DNA of 36,060 nucleotides, from contig JAGFWA010000004.1 in assembly GCA_017640245.1 (NCBI GenBank), positions 1 to 36,060 on the forward strand. Reading direction: 5' to 3'. The stretch is from Pelagibacteraceae bacterium. GTDB taxonomy: Bacteria; Pseudomonadota; Alphaproteobacteria; Pelagibacterales; Pelagibacteraceae. The notes below the pieces were generated by a model, which had not been told where the DNA came from, did no database searches, and saw only the letters and a program-made list of their open reading frames with translations. Below are positions 25,738-34,525 of this stretch, in pieces. Position 1 is the stretch's first letter. Each line of letters opens with the position of its first letter. The translations under genes were made by a program, and so were the position numbers.

Positions 25738-26544
25738 TTAAACAATCCATTCTTTTAGTTTTTCCTTGTTATCAAGAACATATTTTGGAAAACTTTCATC
25801 TATTGCAATCCTTTTAATTTTATATCCTCTTCCAAAAATATCTTCATTTTTTTCAATTTTTAATCGTATGTTTTCCTCGTTAACAATATCATCCCTGTTG
25901 AATTCTCCATGAGCAAAAGATCTTATTTTTTTAGAGATATTTTCAGGGTTTTGTAGATATGCAAAATGCCAGCCTCCATCTTTAATTATTTGTAGATTTT
26001 TTGGTTTATCAATTCTCCAAAATGGATATTTTTTAAATTTTAAATTTCTTAGCCATTGGGGAGATTTAAGATTCTTTTTTAAACAAATTTTAGAACCGTG
26101 CCAATTATTTTCATTTAAATTTAGAAGGTTGAGTTTGTACATAAACATTTTTTGAGAAAAAACTGCATATTTATTTTTATCAAAAAGATTCAACTTATTT
26201 AGATCTGGTATTTCATCTACATCAGATAAAATAACCAAATCATTATCATGACAATTTTTTAAACCCTTTTGAATTGAGTTTCTTTGATGTTGTTCTACTA
26301 AAGACTCTCCTCCGACATGAGGTTTTTTTATATCTTCTGGCGTATCATCAACTACAATATAAATAATTTTATCTTTAAATTTTTTGTATTTATTTATATC
26401 AAAATGTAATTTTTTTGGTTTTCCTTGATGATTAATTGTGGATTCAACTATTACAAAAGAATCTACAAATTCATCTAGAACATTAAATCTTAGGTCGGCT
26501 ATATGCTCCTCATTAAAGTACTGAAAACAATCAAAAATGACCAT
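25738..26544 (-). CDS. Glycosyltransferase, GT17-like (N-acetylglucosaminyltransferase family)
   Basis: The 268-residue protein resembles family GT17. It opens with IFDCFQYFNEEHIADLRFNVL and FVIVESTINHQGKPKKL, then EQHQRNSIQKGL, and has the metal/nucleotide-sugar motif DLVILSDVDEIPD (DVDEIP at 108-113). FAHGEFNRDDIV lies toward the C-terminus. No signal peptide or membrane helix is seen, so it would act in the cytoplasm. Eukaryotic GT17 enzymes add bisecting GlcNAc; bacterial substrates are not established. It lies 6 nt after the oxygenase-like gene and last in the run that starts with tsaC, with an ABC exporter upstream. Confidence 0.8.
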   Translation of the reverse strand: MVIFDCFQYFNEEHIADLRFNVLDEFVDSFVIVESTINHQGKPKKLHFDINKYKKFKDKIIYIVVDDTPEDIKKPHVGGESLVEQHQRNSIQKGLKNCHDNDLVILSDVDEIPDLNKLNLFDKNKYAVFSQKMFMYKLNLLNLNENNWHGSKICLKKNLKSPQWLRNLKFKKYPFWRIDKPKNLQIIKDGGWHFAYLQNPENISKKIRSFAHGEFNRDDIVNEENIRLKIEKNEDIFGRGYKIKRIAIDESFPKYVLDNKEKLKEWIV

Positions 26545-26550
26545 AATAAA

Positions 26551-27258
26551 TTATTTTTTTGTGAAAGTAGCCAAACCAATTTTTGCTCCCTCGATTTTTG
26601 AAGAGGAGCAATGTAAATGTGTTCTATCAAAAATCAGCATAGAACCCAATTCCCATTCGTAAACAAATTCTACTTCTAAACCTGCCAAGTTTTCTATCTT
26701 TTCATGAGTCAAATATTTTTCATGCATTTTTCTATCAAAAGGTTTTTTGTCATACATGTTTAAATGTGCCGAAGATCTTTTATTTTGTCCATAAGATAAA
26801 TTTTTTTTCTCAAGTTCCACTGGATCTAATGTAAAAGTTGTTGAATTTCCGTAGAATCTATTTTTAAAAATAACTGTGCTGCCAACAGGAGTTAAAGGAA
26901 TTAAACTCTGTCTGTATATTTGGTTTTCAAAATTAAAACCCGAATCGACATGCAAACCAATGGGAGCATAACTTTTTTGAAGAAGACCATAAACGTCTTT
27001 TCCATCGTCTGCCTGGAGATTATCCATTTTAAAGTCTCCAATTTCATTCTTTAATCTTTCGCAAAATAATTTTTCTAATTTATCGTTATAGCCTTGCAAC
27101 CATCTTTTTTTAATAACATTTTGTTTTTTATTGTAAGTTGTAGTAGGTAGAGCTTCATACAAATTTAAAAATTCTTCAATCTCTTCTTTACTGTACAAAT
27201 TTTTAATGACTCTAGGAGGACGTTCAAGTTTTTTTATTTCTTCAATTTTTTTATGCAT
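26551..27258 (-). CDS. Putative 2-oxoglutarate/Fe(II)-dependent oxygenase
   Basis: The 235-residue protein looks like a double-stranded beta-helix dioxygenase. A likely HxD iron pair is in APIGLHVDSGFN (His103, Asp105), and the distal His is in MLIFDRTHLHCSSS (His214 or His216), followed by EGAKIGLATF where Lys226 could bind 2-oxoglutarate. The N-terminal part (VIKNLYSKEEIEEFLNLY) is like that of prolyl-hydroxylase or phytanoyl-type relatives. Substrate is unknown. It sits between an ABC-2 permease gene and a GT17 gene with spacers of 5-6 nt, so it may modify the same exported or glycosylated product; that link is inference. Confidence 0.6.
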   Translation of the reverse strand: MHKKIEEIKKLERPPRVIKNLYSKEEIEEFLNLYEALPTTTYNKKQNVIKKRWLQGYNDKLEKLFCERLKNEIGDFKMDNLQADDGKDVYGLLQKSYAPIGLHVDSGFNFENQIYRQSLIPLTPVGSTVIFKNRFYGNSTTFTLDPVELEKKNLSYGQNKRSSAHLNMYDKKPFDRKMHEKYLTHEKIENLAGLEVEFVYEWELGSMLIFDRTHLHCSSSKIEGAKIGLATFTKK

Positions 27259-27263
27259 ATTTA

Positions 27264-28055
27264 TTACTCACCCATATTAATTAGTGTACCTCTGACTTTG
27301 GCACCAAAATAAGATAGGTAAAAAACTATCACTCCAAAAACAAAATACATTATGGAAATTGAAATTGATTTAATTATTTGGAACCAACTGACGCTATTAT
27401 TTAACAAAATGTTACGCATTTCTTCAAAAATGTGAACTAATGGTAACGCCTTGGCAATTAATTGAAGGGAATGGGGTAATATTTCTATTGGATAATAAAT
27501 ACATCCTAGTGGTGCTAAAAAAAATAAACTTGCCCAAGCAACACTTTCAAAAGCAGGACCAAATCTTAATAGACCTGAAGTTACTAGCACCCCAAGAGTA
27601 ATTCCAAAGATATATAAACTCAGCAACAAAAATAATAAAGGAATACCAAGTTTAAATACAGAAACTCCAAACAAAGGTATGGCCAAAATCGTTGCGGGTA
27701 TCAATCCTATAAGTGTTCTAAAGATTGCGGTCAGAGTTAAAGATGCGATAATTTCACTTATTTTGATAGGGGCGATAAATAAATTTGTAAAATTTCTACT
27801 CCAAATTTCTTCTAAAAACATCATGTTATAACTAATGCTTGCCCTAAATAAGAAATCATACAAAATCGCTGCAGTTAAAATTATTCCTACAGTGTTGCTA
27901 TAGTAGGTAGAATTAAGAGTAAAAAACTTTGATATAAAACCCCATAAGAAAATTTGCACTGTGGGCCAATAAATTAAATCTATTATTCTAGGAAACGAAC
28001 TGCATATTAAATAGATATGCCTAAGACTTAGTGCGTAAATTTTATGAAACCTCAT
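27264..28055 (-). CDS. ABC-2 type transporter permease
   Basis: This is a 263-residue integral membrane protein with about six hydrophobic helices. They include segments near residues 27-47, 55-75, 105-128, 133-160, 170-190 and 232-255. It resembles the ABC2 membrane family (NodJ/DrrB type) that exports polysaccharide, lipid or drug substrates. The start overlaps the ATPase gene by 14 nt, so both form one exporter. No periplasmic binding protein gene is nearby, which fits export rather than uptake. The substrate is not evident from sequence. Confidence 0.85.
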   Translation of the reverse strand: MRFHKIYALSLRHIYLICSSFPRIIDLIYWPTVQIFLWGFISKFFTLNSTYYSNTVGIILTAAILYDFLFRASISYNMMFLEEIWSRNFTNLFIAPIKISEIIASLTLTAIFRTLIGLIPATILAIPLFGVSVFKLGIPLLFLLLSLYIFGITLGVLVTSGLLRFGPAFESVAWASLFFLAPLGCIYYPIEILPHSLQLIAKALPLVHIFEEMRNILLNNSVSWFQIIKSISISIMYFVFGVIVFYLSYFGAKVRGTLINMGE

Positions 28056-28776
28056 CTTTACTCCTGGCTAACTTTAAAAATGTTTCCTCTAAATTATTTC
28101 TTCCATGTTTTTTGATTATTTCCTCACAGGTTCCTCGATCAATAATTTTACCATTCTTCATCATGATAATGCTATCACAGAGTCTTTCGACTTCAGCCAT
28201 GTTATGAGATGCAAGAAAAATTGTGATTTTGTTTTTTGTTTTATAGGATTGAATATAACTTCTTATATAGTCTCCAATGTCTGGATCTAAGCTTGCCGTT
28301 GGTTCGTCTAGGAAAAGAATTTCAGGTTCATTTATTAGAGATTTTGCTAATGAGACTCTATTTTTTTGGCCAGACGATAGCTCTCCAGTTTTTTTGCTTA
28401 AAAAAATTTTTAGATTTAGCTCTTCTGATACTTCTTTTATTTTATCATCTAAATTTTTTACACCGTATAGCCTTCCATAGATTTCCAAATTTTGCTTTAC
28501 AGTTAATCTTTTAGGTAATTCAACATAAGGAGAAGCAAAATTCATTTTATTCAAAAGACTAATCCTATCTGTTTTTTCTAAATTTTTATTATCTATGATT
28601 ATTTTTCCAGCCGAAGGTTTTATTAAACCAAGCATCATTCCAATGGTAGTAGTTTTACCGCATCCATTTGGCCCCAACAAACCAACTGTTTTATTTTTTT
28701 CAATGCTAAAATTAATTTTATTAACAGCTAAACTGTTTTTAAATTTTTTTGTAAGATTTTCTACCTGAATAAACAT
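28042..28776 (-). CDS. ABC transporter ATP-binding protein
   Basis: The 244-residue ATPase has Walker A GPNGCGKT (35-42), Q-loop region FASPYVEL, signature LSSGQ (133-137), Walker B ILFLDEP (153-159), D-loop SLDPD and H-loop His191 in FLASHNMAE. It is of the CcmA/NodI/DrrA type that partners ABC-2 permeases. Its ATG directly abuts the tsaC stop (28777) and its 3' end overlaps the permease gene by 14 nt, so it is co-transcribed with both. The energised substrate is unknown. Confidence 0.93.
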   Translation of the reverse strand: MFIQVENLTKKFKNSLAVNKINFSIEKNKTVGLLGPNGCGKTTTIGMMLGLIKPSAGKIIIDNKNLEKTDRISLLNKMNFASPYVELPKRLTVKQNLEIYGRLYGVKNLDDKIKEVSEELNLKIFLSKKTGELSSGQKNRVSLAKSLINEPEILFLDEPTASLDPDIGDYIRSYIQSYKTKNKITIFLASHNMAEVERLCDSIIMMKNGKIIDRGTCEEIIKKHGRNNLEETFLKLARSKDEVS

Positions 28777-29730
28777 CTAGTATGCTGCTTTTCTGAGCCT
28801 ATCATTTATTGCAATTCCTATATCTCGATTTGGAATCTTAACAACGTTTATTTTTTTAAAATTTAAATTTTTTACTTTTCTTAAAATTTTGTATAAGTTT
28901 TTTCCAGCTTCCTTTAAATTGCCCTTAGGACTTAAGTTAAAAATATACTTACCTTTTTTATATTTTTTTCCAAAAACTATAAATGCAGCCTTATTATCTG
29001 CTTTTTTACAGTTAAGTCGAATTGGAATACCAGGCGAGTAATGTTTTTTTAATAAACCAGGAGAGTTCAATTTATTTACTTTCTTTGAAATTAATATATT
29101 TTTTCCTAACGTTTTACCTATTTCTTTTTTGCTTATTGCTCCCGGCCTCATTATTTTTATATTTCCACATAAATTTATTACTGTTGACTCCAATCCAATT
29201 TTTGATCTACCACCATCTAAAACAAAATTAATATTTTTTCCGAATTCATCAATTACATCTAGAGCACTTATCGGACTGATCTTGGTTGATATATTCGCAC
29301 TTGGTATTGCTAGAGGAAAGTTTAATTTTTTCAATAAATTCTTTATAATTTTATGCTTTGGAAATCTTACCGCTATCATCTTTAAATTGGCATTTGCTGA
29401 AGGGCATATTTTAGAATCTCTCTTTTTTTTTAGAATAAAAGTTAATGGACCCGGGGAAAATTTTTTATAAAGTTTTAAAAATCTATTATCTATATGAGCA
29501 TCTTTTTTTAACTTTTTAAGATTATCGTAATGAATGATTAAAGGATTTTTTTTTGGTCTTTTTTTTAATTTATATATTTTTTTGATTGCTCTACTAGAAT
29601 AAGCATTTCCCGCTAGACCATAAACAGTCTCGGTGGGAACTCCAATAATATTGTTTTTTTTCAAAAATTTTTTTGCTTTATTTAAATTTTTTGGTGAATT
29701 TTTATATATATTTAAATAGATATTTTTCAT
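28777..29730 (-). CDS. tsaC: Threonylcarbamoyl-AMP synthase (TsaC/Sua5)
   Basis: The enzyme makes threonylcarbamoyl-AMP for the t6A37 modification of tRNAs reading ANN codons. The 317-residue protein has the YrdC domain (KKNNIIGVPTETVYGLAGNA, KRPKKNPLIIH, PGPLTFILKKK, MIAVRFPKH, LAIPSANIS, VLDGG, ESTVINL and RPGAISKKEI), then the SPGLLKKHYSPG linker and a C-terminal Sua5 domain. It is thus the long Sua5 form. It is divergent from xseB with only 21 nt between start codons, and it heads the ABC exporter/oxygenase/GT17 run. Confidence 0.95.
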   Translation of the reverse strand: MKNIYLNIYKNSPKNLNKAKKFLKKNNIIGVPTETVYGLAGNAYSSRAIKKIYKLKKRPKKNPLIIHYDNLKKLKKDAHIDNRFLKLYKKFSPGPLTFILKKKRDSKICPSANANLKMIAVRFPKHKIIKNLLKKLNFPLAIPSANISTKISPISALDVIDEFGKNINFVLDGGRSKIGLESTVINLCGNIKIMRPGAISKKEIGKTLGKNILISKKVNKLNSPGLLKKHYSPGIPIRLNCKKADNKAAFIVFGKKYKKGKYIFNLSPKGNLKEAGKNLYKILRKVKNLNFKKINVVKIPNRDIGIAINDRLRKAAY

Positions 29731-29739
29731 ATTACGATT

Positions 29740-29745
29740 ATTATA
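29740..29745 (-). promoter_or_regulatory. Candidate -10 box of tsaC
   Basis: The minus strand reads TATAAT here, 9 nt before the tsaC ATG. A start 6-8 nt beyond would leave a leader of only a few bases. The 21-nt gap to the divergent xseB leaves little room for anything else. No convincing -35 is seen. Chance matches are frequent in AT-rich DNA. Confidence 0.35.
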
Positions 29746-29751
29746 TTTTTT

Positions 29752-29967
29752 ATGAAAATGAAAAATATTCCAGTTGATATTAAAAGTAAATCATTAAACG
29801 AGGCAAAATCGGAAATAGCCGATATTCTTGAGAGATTAGAAAATGAAAATGTTGATCTTGAAAGTTCAACAAAGGATTATGAAAGGCTTTTATCTTTAAA
29901 TCGTTATATTGACTTACTTTTTAGGGAAAGGCTTAATAAAATTCGTTCTACAAAAAAAGAAAAATAA
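29752..29967 (+). CDS. xseB: Exodeoxyribonuclease VII small subunit
   Basis: XseB binds XseA to form exonuclease VII. The 71-residue product has the family pattern LNEAKSEIADILERLENENVDLESSTKDYERLLSL (given in part: EIADILERLENENVDLESS) and a basic tail. Two close ATGs (29752 and 29758) are possible starts. The order xseB-ispA-dxs is widely conserved in Proteobacteria and supports the call. The large subunit gene xseA is not in the window. Confidence 0.9.
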   Translation: MKMKNIPVDIKSKSLNEAKSEIADILERLENENVDLESSTKDYERLLSLNRYIDLLFRERLNKIRSTKKEK

Positions 29968-29981
29968 TTTAAAAAATAGAA

Positions 29982-30854
29982 ATGCTAAAAGTAATTGTCA
30001 AAAATGCAGAAACACTCGATAGATTTTTAAAAAAATATTTTAAAGATCAGAAATATTCCAACCTTATCATTCCCATGAAATACGGAATTTTAACCGGCGG
30101 AAAAAAAATTAGGTCTACAATTATTTTAAATACTGCAAAGATTTTTAATTTAAAACTTAATAAAATAATTAATATTTGTGGAGCAGTGGAATGTGTTCAT
30201 TCTTATTCTTTAATTCATGACGATCTACCCTGTATGGACAATGATAAATTGAGAAGAGGGAAGCCAGCAACTCACATAAAATTTGGAGAATCAACAGCTA
30301 TCCTTGCAGGCAATTCTTTGTTAACGCTTGCTTTCGAAATGATTGCAGAAAAAAAATATAATATTAAGCCCAATGTAAAATTATTGCTTTTAAAAAAATT
30401 AGCTGAGTGTGCTGGCCATACAGGTATTGCCGGAGGTCAATTTCTTGACTTAAGTTACGAAAAGAGAAAAATAAATAATTTAAAAATCATAAATATGCAG
30501 AAGAAAAAAACAGGAAAATTGTTTAAATTTTGCTGTTTAGCTCCCGCTATTATTGCGGAAGAGAGCAATAAAGTAAAAAATGAAATGAGTTTTATAGGTG
30601 AAGAGATAGGTTTTTTATTTCAAATTACAGATGATCTTTTAGACATTAAAGGTAATAAAAAAAATATTGGAAAGCCAGTGAATAAAGATAGAAAAAAAGG
30701 CAAATCCACACTTATTAATTTATTGGGGTATAATAAAACATTAGAATTTGCTTTTAGAAGAAAAAAAATGTTAATAAATAGGTTAAAAAAATATGGAAAA
30801 AAGTCAAACGAACTTATCGAAACATTAAACTTTATACTGGAAAGAACTTACTGA
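29982..30854 (+). CDS. ispA: Farnesyl diphosphate synthase (IspA type)
   Basis: This short-chain prenyl synthase builds geranyl/farnesyl diphosphate from IPP and DMAPP. The 290-residue protein has GGKKIR (39-44), the first Asp-rich motif DDLPCMD (80-86), [16 protein letters not shown], and the second motif DDLLD (217-221). The two-residue insert in the first Asp motif (DDxxxxD) is typical of bacterial FPP synthases. It stands between xseB and dxs, and its stop is 2 nt before dxs. Confidence 0.95.
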   Translation: MLKVIVKNAETLDRFLKKYFKDQKYSNLIIPMKYGILTGGKKIRSTIILNTAKIFNLKLNKIINICGAVECVHSYSLIHDDLPCMDNDKLRRGKPATHIKFGESTAILAGNSLLTLAFEMIAEKKYNIKPNVKLLLLKKLAECAGHTGIAGGQFLDLSYEKRKINNLKIINMQKKKTGKLFKFCCLAPAIIAEESNKVKNEMSFIGEEIGFLFQITDDLLDIKGNKKNIGKPVNKDRKKGKSTLINLLGYNKTLEFAFRRKKMLINRLKKYGKKSNELIETLNFILERTY

Positions 30855-30856
30855 TA

Positions 30857-32779
30857 ATGAGCGAGAAATTACTAGACAAAATTAATTATCCATCGGATTT
30901 AAAATTGCTTAAAAAAAATCAACTCAAAACAATATCTGAAGAGTTAAGATCAGAATTAATTGATGCTGTATCAGAGACCGGAGGTCATCTGGGAGCAAGC
31001 CTTGGAGTGGTAGAATTGACTGTAGCATTGCACTATGTTTTCAATACTCCAAAAGATAAGTTGGTGTGGGATGTAAGTCACCAATGTTATCCTCACAAAA
31101 TCATTACAGGCAGGAAAGATAAAATTAGAACTCTTCGAAAAGGAGGGGGTTTATCAGGTTTTACAAAAAGAGCAGAGAGCGAATATGATTCCTTTGGAGC
31201 AGGGCATAGTTCGACTTCAATTTCATCAGCGTTGGGTATAGCAACTGCTAAAAAATTATCCAATGATAATAACAGTGTTGTAGCGGTAATTGGTGATGGA
31301 GCTATGAGCGCAGGCATGGCCTATGAAGCGATGAATAATGCTGGAGCAATGAAATCAAAATTGATCGTAATATTAAATGATAATGATATGTCAATAGCTC
31401 GTTCAGTCGGAGCTATGAGCAAATATTTAGCTAGGCTTTTATCAGGAAAAATTTATTTTAGTTTAAGAGAAACTTTCAAGTTAATACTTTCGGCTTTTTC
31501 AAAAAGGTTTTTAAAGACAGCCGGAAAGGCCGAAGATATGTTAAGAAACGTTGTAACTGGTGGAACACTTTTCAATGAACTAGGGTTTTATTATATAGGT
31601 CCAATCAACGGGCACGATGTAAACAATTTAGTCACTATATTGGAGAATGTTAAAAACTCTAATCATAATGGACCAATATTAATTCATGCGATTACACAAA
31701 AAGGCAAAGGCTATAAACCCGCAGAAGAGTCAAGCGATAAATATCATGGCGTTTCAACGTTTAACATCGCAACTGGCAAACAATCAAAGTCAAAATCAAA
31801 CGCACTCTCTTATACAAAAGTTTTTGCAAATACACTAATCAAGCATGCTGAGAATGATACAAAAATTGTAGCAATTACTGGAGCTATGTCTTCAGGAACT
31901 GGACTGGATTCATTCGAAAAAAAATTTCCTGAAAGAATGTTTGACGTAGGAATAGCGGAACAACACGCAGTTACCTTTGCAGCGGGTTTGGCAACAGAAG
32001 GATATAAACCATTTGCAGCAATTTATTCGACTTTTTTACAAAGAGCATACGATCAAGCTGTTCATGATGTTGCAATACAATCTTTGCCAGTTAGATTTGC
32101 TATTGATAGAGCCGGATTAGTCGGAGCTGATGGACCAACTCATGCCGGATCATTTGATATAACTTATTTATCAACTTTACCAAATTTTGTTGTCATGGCA
32201 CCAAGCGATGAAGCCGAATTAGTAAGAATGGTCAATACCTCAGTATGTATTAATGATAGACCTTCTGCATTTAGATATCCAAGGGGAGTTGGGATTGGTG
32301 TTGAATTGCCAAACATTAATGAAGTTCTTGAAATTGGAAAAGGCAAGGTAGTTTTGAACGGTAAACATATTGCCATTTTAAACTTTGGAGCAAGACTTTA
32401 TGAATGCAAAAAAGCTTCCGAAATACTTAAAGCAAAAGGAATTACCATTACTATTTTAGATGCGAGATTTGCAAAACCTTTAGATGAAAAACTTATTCTC
32501 GAAGTGGCATCAAATCACGAGGCTATTATATCTATTGAGGAAGGATCAATAGGTGGTTTTGGATCTCACGTTGTGCAACTATTATCCAATCGCGGTTTTT
32601 TTGACAAAGGTTTAAAATTTAGATCAATGACTTTACCAGATAAGTTTTTAGATCAGGATACGCCTGAACAAATGTACAAAAAGGCCGGACTAGATTGTGA
32701 TAGTATTGTTGAAAAAGCAGAGGATGTTTTAAGATCCAACGTCGTTATAGCAAAAAACAAAAGTAAAAATTTTTCTTAA
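30857..32779 (+). CDS. dxs: 1-deoxy-D-xylulose-5-phosphate synthase
   Basis: Dxs condenses pyruvate and glyceraldehyde-3-phosphate, the first step of the MEP isoprenoid route, using thiamine diphosphate. The 640-residue protein shows [42 protein letters not shown], the ThDP site [38 protein letters not shown], and [15 protein letters not shown]. The C-terminal domain ends with [14 protein letters not shown]. It continues from xseB-ispA and ends in a 4-nt TTAA overlap with the convergent aroC. Confidence 0.98.
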   Translation: MSEKLLDKINYPSDLKLLKKNQLKTISEELRSELIDAVSETGGHLGASLGVVELTVALHYVFNTPKDKLVWDVSHQCYPHKIITGRKDKIRTLRKGGGLSGFTKRAESEYDSFGAGHSSTSISSALGIATAKKLSNDNNSVVAVIGDGAMSAGMAYEAMNNAGAMKSKLIVILNDNDMSIARSVGAMSKYLARLLSGKIYFSLRETFKLILSAFSKRFLKTAGKAEDMLRNVVTGGTLFNELGFYYIGPINGHDVNNLVTILENVKNSNHNGPILIHAITQKGKGYKPAEESSDKYHGVSTFNIATGKQSKSKSNALSYTKVFANTLIKHAENDTKIVAITGAMSSGTGLDSFEKKFPERMFDVGIAEQHAVTFAAGLATEGYKPFAAIYSTFLQRAYDQAVHDVAIQSLPVRFAIDRAGLVGADGPTHAGSFDITYLSTLPNFVVMAPSDEAELVRMVNTSVCINDRPSAFRYPRGVGIGVELPNINEVLEIGKGKVVLNGKHIAILNFGARLYECKKASEILKAKGITITILDARFAKPLDEKLILEVASNHEAIISIEEGSIGGFGSHVVQLLSNRGFFDKGLKFRSMTLPDKFLDQDTPEQMYKKAGLDCDSIVEKAEDVLRSNVVIAKNKSKNFS

Positions 32780-33858
32780 CCACACTGCGCTCTATTCATC
32801 AGATAATGGTCTAATAATACACAAGACAGCATTGCTTCACCTATAGGTACAGCTCGTATACCAACACAAGGATCGTGACGACCTCTTACTGATATTTTTG
32901 TGTTCTTACCTTTTTTATCTACAGTCTCTCTATTAGTTACTATAGAAGAAGTTGGTTTTACCGCAAAAGAAGCAACAATTTCCTGACCAGATGAAATACC
33001 TCCAAGAATACCTCCGGCATTATTAGATTTGAATTTTATTTTTCCAGATTTAGATCTCATTTCATCTGAGCTTTCTTCTCCCGACAAATAGGCAGAACTC
33101 ATTCCCGAACCAATATTTACCCCCTTAACTGCATTAATGCTCATTAAAGCTGCCGCAATATCAGTGTCAAGTTTTGAATATATAGGCGCACCAAGACCAG
33201 CTGGTATACCATTAGCTCTCAACTCAATTATTGCTCCACAAGATGAACCAGATTTTCTTACTGCTAAGAGATATTTTTCCCATAGCTTAACCGATTTTTT
33301 ATCAGGGCAGAAAAAAGGATTCTTTCTTATTTCATTATTATTCCAATTATTTCTATCACATCCCATTAAACCTAATTGAATAACTGCTCCAAAAAGACCA
33401 AATCTTTTTCCTAAAATATTTTTTAAAACTAGCTTTGCGATGGCACCAGCAGCTACTCTAGAAGCGGTTTCTCTTGCCGACTGACGACCGCCACCTCGGT
33501 AGTCTCTAATTCCATATTTTTTAAAATATGTAAAATCTGCATGTCCAGGTCTAAACTTATTTTTAATTGACTCATAATCCCTCGATCTTTTATCCTCATT
33601 GGAGATTATAATTGAAATCGGAGTTCCAGTGGTTTTACCATTGAACACTCCTGACAAAATTGTAATTTTATCAGACTCTTTTCTCTGCGAGACAAATTTG
33701 GAGTACCCAGGTCTTCTTCGGTTCATATCTTTTTGTATATCTTTTTCCGATAGTCTAATATTGGGAGGACAGCCATCCACAATACAGCCAATAGCAGGAC
33801 CATGTGACTCACCCCATGTAGTAAATCTAAATATTTTTCCAAAAGTATTAAAAGACAT
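32776..33858 (-). CDS. aroC: Chorismate synthase
   Basis: AroC makes chorismate from EPSP with reduced FMN. The 360-residue enzyme begins [19 protein letters not shown] and contains [62 protein letters not shown] and [15 protein letters not shown], all family hallmarks including the two conserved His motifs. The start is 34 nt from the divergent pdxH start. The minus strand has TATACT (33867-33872), 8 nt before the ATG. Confidence 0.98.
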   Translation of the reverse strand: MSFNTFGKIFRFTTWGESHGPAIGCIVDGCPPNIRLSEKDIQKDMNRRRPGYSKFVSQRKESDKITILSGVFNGKTTGTPISIIISNEDKRSRDYESIKNKFRPGHADFTYFKKYGIRDYRGGGRQSARETASRVAAGAIAKLVLKNILGKRFGLFGAVIQLGLMGCDRNNWNNNEIRKNPFFCPDKKSVKLWEKYLLAVRKSGSSCGAIIELRANGIPAGLGAPIYSKLDTDIAAALMSINAVKGVNIGSGMSSAYLSGEESSDEMRSKSGKIKFKSNNAGGILGGISSGQEIVASFAVKPTSSIVTNRETVDKKGKNTKISVRGRHDPCVGIRAVPIGEAMLSCVLLDHYLMNRAQCG

Positions 33859-33866
33859 TGATAATT

Positions 33867-33872
33867 AGTATA
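33867..33872 (-). promoter_or_regulatory. Candidate -10 box of aroC
   Basis: The minus strand reads TATACT, a 5/6 match to the -10 consensus, 8 nt before the aroC ATG and within the 34-nt divergent gap shared with pdxH. Transcription would begin at or next to the start codon. No clear -35 is present. Confidence 0.3.
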
Positions 33873-33892
33873 TAAATTATTTTATATAATTT

Positions 33893-34525
33893 ATGAATCA
33901 AAAAAATGGCCAAAATTCGCTAGGATTAGATGTTTGCTTTGAAGATTCAGCAAATCCTATTGATTTATTTAAAAAATGGTTTGCAGCTGCAGAAAAAAGC
34001 GAAATAAATGATCCAAATGCCTTCTCATTGGGAACGGCAACCTCAGATGGCAGGCCAAGTGTTAGGATGGTTTTGTTGAAGGGTTTAAGTAACGATGGTT
34101 TTGTTTTTTATTCAAATTTTAATAGCAGAAAAGGAAATGATTTAAAAAAGAATCCAAAAGCTTCAATGTGTTTTTATTGGGAAAGCTTAAAAAGACAAGT
34201 GTGCATTGCAGGCGAAGTAAGCGTTATTGATAGTAAAGAAGCGGATGAGTATTATAACTCAAGACCCTATGAGAGTAGAATTGGAGCTTGGGCTTCATCT
34301 CAATCTGATGTTATGAAAAATCGAGATGAATTTATCAAGAAAATTAAAGAGTTTAAGATAAAGTATCCAGACAAAAACAAAGTTCCAAGACCTCCTTATT
34401 GGTCCGGATGGAGATTAAAACCCGAACAAATCGAATTTTGGCTTAAGATTGAAAATCGCATCCATCAAAGACTAAATTACAGGAATGATAACGGCAAATG
34501 GAATAAGGAAATACTTTATCCTTAA
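33893..34525 (+). CDS. pdxH: Pyridoxamine 5'-phosphate oxidase
   Basis: PdxH oxidises PNP/PMP to pyridoxal phosphate with FMN. The 210-residue protein has DPNAFSLGTATSDGRPSVRMVLLKG (start of the FMN domain), FYSNFNSRKGNDL, ASMCFYWESLKRQVCIAGEV, SRIGAWASSQSD, PRPPYWSGWRLKPEQIEFW and the C-terminal RIHQRLNYR with the substrate-binding Arg/His. It ends in a 4-nt TTAA overlap with the convergent polyprenyl synthase gene. Confidence 0.97.
   Translation: MNQKNGQNSLGLDVCFEDSANPIDLFKKWFAAAEKSEINDPNAFSLGTATSDGRPSVRMVLLKGLSNDGFVFYSNFNSRKGNDLKKNPKASMCFYWESLKRQVCIAGEVSVIDSKEADEYYNSRPYESRIGAWASSQSDVMKNRDEFIKKIKEFKIKYPDKNKVPRPPYWSGWRLKPEQIEFWLKIENRIHQRLNYRNDNGKWNKEILYP

Noticed and set aside
28236-28514. 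Plus-strand open frames inside the ABC ATPase gene
   Set aside because: Shadow frames of a strongly conserved ATPase on the other strand; no family features.
33885-33890. TATAAT just before pdxH
   Set aside because: It ends 2 nt before the ATG, so transcription would start inside the gene; more likely AT-rich chance.
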